A stretch of 10,970 bases of DNA from an uncultured Prevotella sp. (lineage in GTDB: Bacteria; Bacteroidota; Bacteroidia; Bacteroidales; Bacteroidaceae), in contig UQPD01000084.1 of NCBI GenBank assembly GCA_900542795.1, positions 1 through 10,970 on the forward strand. Reading direction: 5' to 3'. The first letter of the stretch is position 1. Each line of letters opens with the position of its first letter. The notes under the pieces are model-generated. The model searched no databases. It saw only the letters and a program-made list of their open reading frames with translations, and was not told where the DNA came from. A program made the position numbers and the translations under genes. Below, in pieces: positions 5,944 to 10,970 of this stretch.

Positions 5944-6706
5944 ACTCTCTAAGTTTGCCGACATGGAACGCTATCCACACGTGTTTCAGGCACCTGGTGT
6001 GGCAACAGACACTACACCCTTTGCCCTTAAAGGCCGTTGGCATGAAGACTTTTTCCACAACAACAATCCAATTGTACTTGAATTGGGCTGTGGACGTGGC
6101 GAATACACCGTAGGCTTGGGCAAACTTTTTCCCAACAAAAACTTTATTGGCGTGGACATTAAAGGCGCACGCATGTGGACTGGAGCTACAGAGTCGCTCA
6201 ATGAGGGAATGACAAACGTGGCTTTTTTGCGTACCCACATTGAGTTTATTGAACGTTTCTTCGCTCCTGGCGAGGTGGCTGAAATTTGGCTTACCTTCTC
6301 AGACCCACAAATGAAGAAAGTGACGAAACGACTCACCTCTACCTATTTTATGCAGCGCTACCGTCAATTCTTGCAAGACAATGGTATTGTACACCTTAAA
6401 ACGGATAGCAACTTCCTCTTTACCTATACAAACTACATGGTAAACGAGAATAAACTGCCTGTGGAATTTCGCACGGACGATCTTTACCACACACTCGCTG
6501 CTGAGGAAGACAAGGAGGTAAAACAGATATTGGGCATTCAAACTTACTATGAGCAACAATGGATTGCTCGCGGTCTGACCATTAAATACCTCAAATTTAA
6601 TCTTCCACAAGAAGGCGAACTCCACGAGCCTGATGTGGAGATTGAACTCGATGACTACCGAAGCTACAACCGCAGCAAACGCTCGGGACTCACAACAAGC
6701 AAATAA
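5930..6706 (+). CDS. trmB: tRNA (guanine-N7-)-methyltransferase
   Basis: This SAM-dependent enzyme makes m7G46 in the tRNA variable loop. In the 258-residue protein, motif I is LELGCGRGE (50-58) and binds SAM, with an acidic residue following in VDIKGARMW (75-83). The catalytic-region motif, usually F-P-D-P-W-P-K-K in proteobacteria, reads FSDPQMKK (123-130). The C-terminal part has KTDSNF (157-162) and the TYYE motif (205-208). Close Bacteroidetes homologues I recall share this variant and the same N-terminus (KNKL-KFADM), which supports the ATG at 5930 although it lies inside xseB. The 14-base overlap suggests coupled translation. Its functional link to exonuclease VII is not obvious. The shared transcript may reflect growth-linked expression. 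Confidence 0.95.
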   Translation: MSKNKLSKFADMERYPHVFQAPGVATDTTPFALKGRWHEDFFHNNNPIVLELGCGRGEYTVGLGKLFPNKNFIGVDIKGARMWTGATESLNEGMTNVAFLRTHIEFIERFFAPGEVAEIWLTFSDPQMKKVTKRLTSTYFMQRYRQFLQDNGIVHLKTDSNFLFTYTNYMVNENKLPVEFRTDDLYHTLAAEEDKEVKQILGIQTYYEQQWIARGLTIKYLKFNLPQEGELHEPDVEIELDDYRSYNRSKRSGLTTSK

Positions 6707-6732
6707 TCTTTCAATTTTCAAGATACAATAAA

Positions 6733-7833
6733 ATGCAATTATATCCCAAACTCATAACCGACGCCTTGGAACAAGTGCGTTATCCTGGCAACGGCAAAAA
6801 TCTTATTGAAGCTGGCATGGTGGAGGATGACCTCCGCATTGACGGTATGCACGTGTCGTTCTCACTGATTTTTGAAAAGTCTACAGACCCCTTTATGAAG
6901 TCGGTAGTAAAATCGGCAGAAGCAGCCATCCACACTTATGTAGATAAAGGTGTGGAGGTTGAAATTAAAACCAAAACCATTCAGGCTGCACGCCCTGAAC
7001 CTGGCAAAATGCTGCCACAAGTAAAAAATGTAATTGCCGTAAGCTCTGGCAAAGGCGGTGTAGGAAAAAGTACCGTAGCAGCAAACTTAGCAGTTTCTTT
7101 GGCTAAGTTGGGCTATAAAGTAGGATTGCTCGATGCTGACATCTTTGGTCCCTCAGTACCTAAAATGTTCCACATGGAGGCTGAGAACATCTTTGCCGAA
7201 ATGAAAGATGGTCGCCAAGTGCTTATTCCTGCCTTGAAATATGGCGTAAAAATTCTGAGTATTGGTTTCTTTGTAAACCCAAACACAGCTACACTTTGGC
7301 GCGGTGGCATGGCTTCGAATGCTTTAAAACAACTCATTGCCGACACAGATTGGGGCGAACTCGACTACTTTGTGCTCGACACCCCTCCTGGAACAAGCGA
7401 CATTCACCTCACACTTTTACAAAACCTTGCCATTACAGGAGCTGTTATTGTATCAACGCCCCAAGCTGTGGCTTTAGCTGATGCTAAAAAGGGTATCGAC
7501 ATGTACCGAAACGATAAGGTGAATGTACCCATCTTAGGTTTGGTTGAGAATATGGCTTGGTTTACGCCTGCCGAATTGCCCGAAAACAAATACTACCTCT
7601 TTGGTCGCGAAGGTGTGAAGCACTTGGCTGAGGAGATGGAGGTTCCCTTGCTCGGACAAATACCTATTGTGCAGAGCATTTGTGAGAGTGGTGATGAGGG
7701 TGAACCCGCTGCTGTTAAGGACGACACTATGACCTCGCTTGCCTTCCGCGCTTTAGCCGAAGCCGTGGTGCGCGAAACTGAAAAGCGCAATGCTGAACTC
7801 CCTGCCACTCAGATTGTGGAAATGAAGAAATAA
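6733..7833 (+). CDS. mrp: Mrp/ApbC-type Fe-S carrier P-loop ATPase, CxxC-less
   Basis: The 366-residue protein has an N-terminal MIP18/DUF59 domain (about 3-80) and a ParA-like Mrp/NBP35 ATPase domain (98-345). The deviant Walker A motif is SSGKGGVGKST (104-114). Other conserved blocks are DADIFGPSVPKM (134-145), LWRGGMASNAL (188-198) and DTPPGTSD (216-223). Family members carry Fe-S clusters and deliver them to target proteins in the cytoplasm. The odd feature is that the usual C-terminal CxxC pair that holds the bridging cluster is absent. After VENMAWF the sequence runs TPAELPENKYY, and Cys317 is the only cysteine in the whole protein. I recall the same segment in other Bacteroidetes homologues, so this is likely a lineage trait and not decay. 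Assignment to the family is firm; Fe-S carriage by this version is unproven. The next gene follows after 15 bases. Confidence 0.93.
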   Translation: MQLYPKLITDALEQVRYPGNGKNLIEAGMVEDDLRIDGMHVSFSLIFEKSTDPFMKSVVKSAEAAIHTYVDKGVEVEIKTKTIQAARPEPGKMLPQVKNVIAVSSGKGGVGKSTVAANLAVSLAKLGYKVGLLDADIFGPSVPKMFHMEAENIFAEMKDGRQVLIPALKYGVKILSIGFFVNPNTATLWRGGMASNALKQLIADTDWGELDYFVLDTPPGTSDIHLTLLQNLAITGAVIVSTPQAVALADAKKGIDMYRNDKVNVPILGLVENMAWFTPAELPENKYYLFGREGVKHLAEEMEVPLLGQIPIVQSICESGDEGEPAAVKDDTMTSLAFRALAEAVVRETEKRNAELPATQIVEMKK

Positions 7834-7848
7834 ATTGCTGAAATAATC

Positions 7849-8994
7849 ATGGTTAAGATTGGAGATAAAGTTCGCTTTCTAAATGATGTAGGAGGCGGAA
7901 CCATCACAGGCTTCCAAGGCAAAGACCTTGTACTGGTGGCTGACGAAGATGGATTTGAAATTCCCACACTTATCACTGAAGTGGTAGCTGTGGAAACCAA
8001 CGACTATAATATTGCCAAAGTAGTAGCTGGACAGAAAAAAGCAAAAGCTGATGACGACAAACCAACTCCCACCTCGGTTAAAAATGCCTTGGCTGTAAGC
8101 GATGATGATGAAGAGGAAGAAGAAACCGACATCGCCGACCAAGAACTCACTTATAAACCCATGGCACAAGAACGCCGTGGTGCCAACGAACTCAACTTTT
8201 GCTTGGCATTTGTGCCTAAGAACTTGAAGGAAATTTCGGGAACAAGCTTCGACGTATATTTGGTGAACGACTGCAACTACTACATTCACTACACCTTGCT
8301 CAACTACGATGGCAAAGCTTGTCAAGTGCGCCACGAGGGGGAAATAGCTCCTAACACAAAGGTTTTTCTTGAAGAGTTGCAACACAACCGTCTTGAAGAA
8401 TGGGAACGCATTACCCTACAAACTCTTGCCTTTAAGCGCGACAAGGCTTTCTTCCCCAAACCCGCTTACAGTGTAAATCTGCGTATTGATGGTACTAAGT
8501 TTTTCAAGTTACACGCCTTCCAACCTTCGGTATTCTTCAACACGCCTGCGCTCACTTACGACATTTTAAAAGACGACCGAGCTGTGCGCCCCATGTTTGT
8601 TGACGCTGACGAACTACGCGAAGCTATGCAAACTCCCGAGGAGCAGTTGCCTACCGAAGTACAGCCACACATTTCGGGTGCCGAAAAACGTGCTGCACGC
8701 AAGCAAGACCGTGATGCGATTGTGGAAGTTGACTTACACGCACACGAATTGCTCGACACAATGGTTGGTCTTGAACCACGCGACATTTTAGAATATCAAT
8801 TAAAGGTCTTTCGCGATACCATGCATGCACACCTCAAACACCGAGGTTGTCGCATCGTATTTATTCATGGTAAAGGCGAAGGGGTTTTGCGCAACGCATT
8901 GCTTAAAGAATTACGCACGCATTATAAACAGTGTCGCGTGCAAGACGCCTCATTCCGCGAATATGGCTATGGAGCAACAATGGTAACAATCTAA
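7849..8994 (+). CDS. DUF2027 domain protein with C-terminal Smr domain
   Basis: This 381-residue cytoplasmic protein is of the type found in Bacteroidetes. Residues 1-60 form a small beta-rich start (KIGDKVRFLNDVGGGTI) resembling the barrel next to the Smr domain in MutS2. A Lys-rich then strongly acidic linker follows (about 62-95, with SDDDEEEEET at 84-93). The DUF2027 core runs from about 113 to 250. The C-terminal Smr domain (292-381) has EVDLHAHEL (293-301), matching the DLHG/DLHA signature, and HGKGEGVLR (340-348), the glycine-rich motif. Smr domains are nicking endonucleases or RNA-acting modules in MutS2 and related proteins, so a nucleic-acid role is likely, but the substrate is unknown. 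It is the last gene of the plus-strand run and ends 27 bases before a strong terminator hairpin. Confidence 0.92.
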   Translation: MVKIGDKVRFLNDVGGGTITGFQGKDLVLVADEDGFEIPTLITEVVAVETNDYNIAKVVAGQKKAKADDDKPTPTSVKNALAVSDDDEEEEETDIADQELTYKPMAQERRGANELNFCLAFVPKNLKEISGTSFDVYLVNDCNYYIHYTLLNYDGKACQVRHEGEIAPNTKVFLEELQHNRLEEWERITLQTLAFKRDKAFFPKPAYSVNLRIDGTKFFKLHAFQPSVFFNTPALTYDILKDDRAVRPMFVDADELREAMQTPEEQLPTEVQPHISGAEKRAARKQDRDAIVEVDLHAHELLDTMVGLEPRDILEYQLKVFRDTMHAHLKHRGCRIVFIHGKGEGVLRNALLKELRTHYKQCRVQDASFREYGYGATMVTI

Positions 8995-9021
8995 AGGATT
9001 TCACTCCTTATTATATATATA

Positions 9022-9078
9022 AAAAGAAACCTGGTGCATAAGCTTGAAAAAATCTTGCTTATACACCAGGTTTCTTTT
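9022..9078. terminator. Strong bidirectional intrinsic terminator
   Basis: Arms at 9022-9043 and 9057-9078 are complementary over 22 bases with a single C-A mismatch, around a 13-base loop. The GC-rich part of the stem is CCTGG/CCAGG. The left arm starts with AAAAGAAA and the right arm ends TTTCTTTT, so a U-tract results on either strand. It lies between the convergent DUF2027-Smr and radA genes and should end both transcripts. Confidence 0.93.
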
Positions 9079-9092
9079 ATTGGGTGAAAAAT

Positions 9093-10487
9093 TTATCCAA
9101 ACAACTCGCGCAAGGCATCCTCCACCCTACTCACAGGCACCACTTCAATGCCCTTTGCGGCAGCTTTCTCCAATGATTTAGCATTGCCCTCAGGGATGAG
9201 AATACGCTTAAAACCAAGTTTAGCAGCTTCTGACACACGTTGTCCAATACGCGTTACAGAACGAATTTCACCACTTAAGCCAACCTCACCAGCCATACAC
9301 ACACCTTGTTCTATAGGCGTATCGACATTGCTTGAGAGCACTGAGGCGATAACCGAAAGGTCGATAGCTGGATCGGTAACACGCAAACCACCCGCAATGT
9401 TCAAAAACACATCTTTGGCTCCAAGTTTAAAGCCCACACGTTTTTCGAGAACTGCAAGCAACATGTTCAGTCTACGCAAATCGAACCCCGTGGCAGAACG
9501 CTGTGGTGTTCCATAAACAGCCGACGACACTAAAGCTTGTGTTTCGATAAGGAAAGGTCGCACACCTTCGATGGTTGCTGCCACCGCTGTTCCACTGAGT
9601 TCGCCCCCCGTTTGCGTTAATAACATCTCAGAAGGATTATCCACCATGCGCAAGCCATCGCTTCGCATTTCATAAATACCCAATTCAGAGGTTGAGCCAA
9701 AACGATTTTTGATGCTACGCAAAATGCGATACATGTAATGTAAATCACCTTCAAACTGCAAAACCGTATCAACAATGTGCTCCAATACCTTAGGTCCTGC
9801 AATAACTCCATCCTTTGTAATGTGTCCCACCAAAATCACAGGTACGCCACTCTCCTTAGCAAACTTCAAGAGCGAAGCTGCGCATTCACGAATCTGTGTT
9901 ACCGAACCTGGCGAAGAGTCAATATTCTCAACCGAAATGGTTTGAATAGAGTCTACAATAAGCAAGTCGGGCTGTACATTGCGAATATGCGTAAAGATTT
10001 GTTCCAAACGAGTTTCGCACAACAGCATCACGTCGGCAGTGTGTTGTGGAATGCGGTCGGCACGCAACTTAATTTGTCGCTCACTCTCCTCACCACTCAC
10101 ATAAAGCACTTTCATGCCAGGCATACGCACCACAGTTTGCAACAAAAGGGTAGACTTGCCAATGCCTGGCTCACCACCAATAAGGGTAATAGACCCTGGC
10201 ACAATACCACCTCCTAACACACGGTTAAGTTCACCATCGGCAGTAAGAATGCGCGGTTCTTCCTTAGCCTCAACTTGCGAAAGAGCTATAGGCTGAGGAT
10301 TGCTACGATCTATTCCTGTAAGTGCCTGACGCGCACGACGCTCCGTGTTAACTGCACCAGGAGTTTCGGGGCGTATCACCATCTCTTTCATGGTGTTCCA
10401 TGCTCCGCACGAGGGACATTTTCCCACCCACTTGGGCGAGTCCATGCCACATTCTGAACAAACGTATACTGTTTTTGATTTCGCCAC
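9093..10487 (-). CDS. radA: DNA repair protein RadA (Sms)
   Basis: RadA is a RecA-like ATPase and hexameric DnaB-type helicase that promotes branch migration during recombinational repair. The 464-residue protein has an N-terminal C4 zinc finger (Cys10, Cys13, Cys24, Cys27 in CSEC and CPSC). The ATPase domain has Walker A GGEPGIGKST (104-113) and Walker B LLIVDS (175-180). The RadA-specific KNRFG motif is at 260-264. The Lon-like C-terminal domain (about 285-464) contains GGLRVTDPAIDL and AGEVGLSGEIR. All elements are intact and the length is normal. The start codon is GTG (10487-10485), giving the typical MAKSKTVYVC start; no nearby ATG fits. The leader on the minus strand is very A/T-rich (TTTAATTTTTTAATAG). 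The MerR-type gene ends 53 bases upstream, so co-transcription is possible. Confidence 0.97.
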   Translation of the reverse strand: MAKSKTVYVCSECGMDSPKWVGKCPSCGAWNTMKEMVIRPETPGAVNTERRARQALTGIDRSNPQPIALSQVEAKEEPRILTADGELNRVLGGGIVPGSITLIGGEPGIGKSTLLLQTVVRMPGMKVLYVSGEESERQIKLRADRIPQHTADVMLLCETRLEQIFTHIRNVQPDLLIVDSIQTISVENIDSSPGSVTQIRECAASLLKFAKESGVPVILVGHITKDGVIAGPKVLEHIVDTVLQFEGDLHYMYRILRSIKNRFGSTSELGIYEMRSDGLRMVDNPSEMLLTQTGGELSGTAVAATIEGVRPFLIETQALVSSAVYGTPQRSATGFDLRRLNMLLAVLEKRVGFKLGAKDVFLNIAGGLRVTDPAIDLSVIASVLSSNVDTPIEQGVCMAGEVGLSGEIRSVTRIGQRVSEAAKLGFKRILIPEGNAKSLEKAAAKGIEVVPVSRVEDALRELFG

Positions 10488-10540
10488 TTGTTGTTTTTTT
10501 CTATTAAAAAATTAAAGTGCACACATATCCAGGGAGAAAA

Positions 10541-10891
10541 TTACATTTCCTCAAGGGCACGCTTCATGGCAAGGAGTTGTTCCTTAACCTTGCGCAAGCG
10601 TTGCACAGCTTCAAGAGGTTGCGCCACACCACTTCTGTTTTGTTTCAACACATCGCGGGCAGCCGCCAGTTTAAGTCCACGAACCTTTACAAGGTCGTAA
10701 ACGATGCGAATTTTCTCAATATCCTCTTTGGTGTAACGTCGCACACCACGTGAGCCTTTTTTAGGCTTTATTTGGGTGGGAAACTCTTTCTCCCAATAAC
10801 GCAAAAGGGTTTCGCTAACGCCTAACTCTTGCGCCACTTCGCTGATGGTGTAAAACAGTTTATCGTCGTTTATAATACTACTACCTTCCAT
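10541..10891 (-). CDS. MerR-family transcriptional regulator (small)
   Basis: This 116-residue DNA-binding protein has a MerR winged-helix domain at about 13-80. The helix-turn-helix is YTISEVAQELGVSETLLRYW (14-33), followed by the wing GSRGVRRYTKEDIEKI (46-61). A short C-terminal helix (about 92-116, LEAVQRLRKVKEQLLAMKRAL) probably makes the antiparallel coiled-coil dimer. There is no effector domain beyond this, and no cysteine or other metal-binding residue. It is therefore a minimal regulator like the conserved one in many Bacteroidetes, for which no ligand is known to me. It precedes radA in the same direction with a 53-base gap and may share its transcript. The ATG at 10891 starts a short N-terminal extension before the domain. 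The target is unknown. Confidence 0.92.
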   Translation of the reverse strand: MEGSSIINDDKLFYTISEVAQELGVSETLLRYWEKEFPTQIKPKKGSRGVRRYTKEDIEKIRIVYDLVKVRGLKLAAARDVLKQNRSGVAQPLEAVQRLRKVKEQLLAMKRALEEM

Positions 10892-10970
10892 AGGTTTGTG
10901 CTTTTTATGGGTGGTTCTAATAATTCTGATAAGTTGATTTGTGCCCTATCGTGTGTGTATGGGGGTTAGT
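10892..10970. other. Upstream region of the MerR gene, no feature recognised
   Basis: This 79-base stretch probably holds the promoter of the MerR-type gene, but I see no TAnnTTTG box on the minus strand. One minus-strand frame is open from the window edge to a TAG at 10919-10917, so the tail of another gene cannot be ruled out. The peptide is too short to judge. Confidence 0.3.

Noticed and set aside
9777..10217. Plus-strand 146-codon ORF opposite radA
   Set aside because: It overlaps the fully conserved RadA ATPase domain, including Walker B (Walker A lies beyond or at its edge), and the translation shows no domain.
10917..10970. C-terminal tail of another minus-strand gene entering from the right edge
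   Set aside because: Only 17 codons are open before the TAG and nothing is recognisable. An open stretch this short is expected by chance.

Overview
This window looks like chromosome from a member of the Bacteroidales, probably near Prevotella or Bacteroides. The evidence is an N-succinylornithine-type carbamoyltransferase (the Bacteroides form of ArgF), a DUF2027-Smr fusion, a cysteine-poor Mrp ATPase of the Bacteroidetes type, lipoproteins with short lipobox signals, a TTTG/TAnnTTTG promoter, and AT-rich leaders without strong Shine-Dalgarno sequences. The genus cannot be fixed by reading alone. No CRISPR array, prophage, transposase, rRNA or tRNA was seen.

Layout. Bases 1-222 are noncoding and hold two small hairpins. 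The arginine-biosynthesis gene argF' lies on the minus strand (223-1191). A 176-bp divergent intergenic region separates it from a long run of plus-strand genes (1368-8994). These are a thioredoxin-fold lipoprotein, a DNA/RNA non-specific endonuclease lipoprotein, a secreted subtilisin-like protease, xseA and xseB (exonuclease VII), trmB (tRNA m7G46 methyltransferase), mrp (Fe-S cluster carrier-type ATPase) and a DUF2027-Smr protein. Spacing is tight (4- and 14-bp overlaps, gaps of 15-26 bp). The exception is a 75-bp gap before xseA, which holds a 33-bp-period tandem repeat bracketed by an 8-bp direct repeat. A strong bidirectional hairpin (9022-9078) ends this run and also serves the convergent radA gene. 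On the minus strand, a small MerR-family regulator (10541-10891) lies directly upstream of radA (9093-10487, GTG start).

How the genes fit together. The first three plus-strand genes encode envelope or exported proteins: a thiol-disulfide protein, a nuclease and a protease. The next five encode cytoplasmic nucleic-acid or cofactor maintenance proteins. One consensus promoter at 1263-1294 could drive all eight, but this is inferred from spacing. The two modules may have been joined by chance, and the repeat element sits exactly at their junction.

Most of the window is conserved housekeeping and accessory sequence, and I found no convincing new multi-gene system. The items most worth a second look are the repeat with its flanking duplication at 4218-4305, Ser90 at the specificity position of the carbamoyltransferase, the Mrp protein with a single cysteine and no CxxC motif, and the paired AGTACT motifs in the divergent promoter region.
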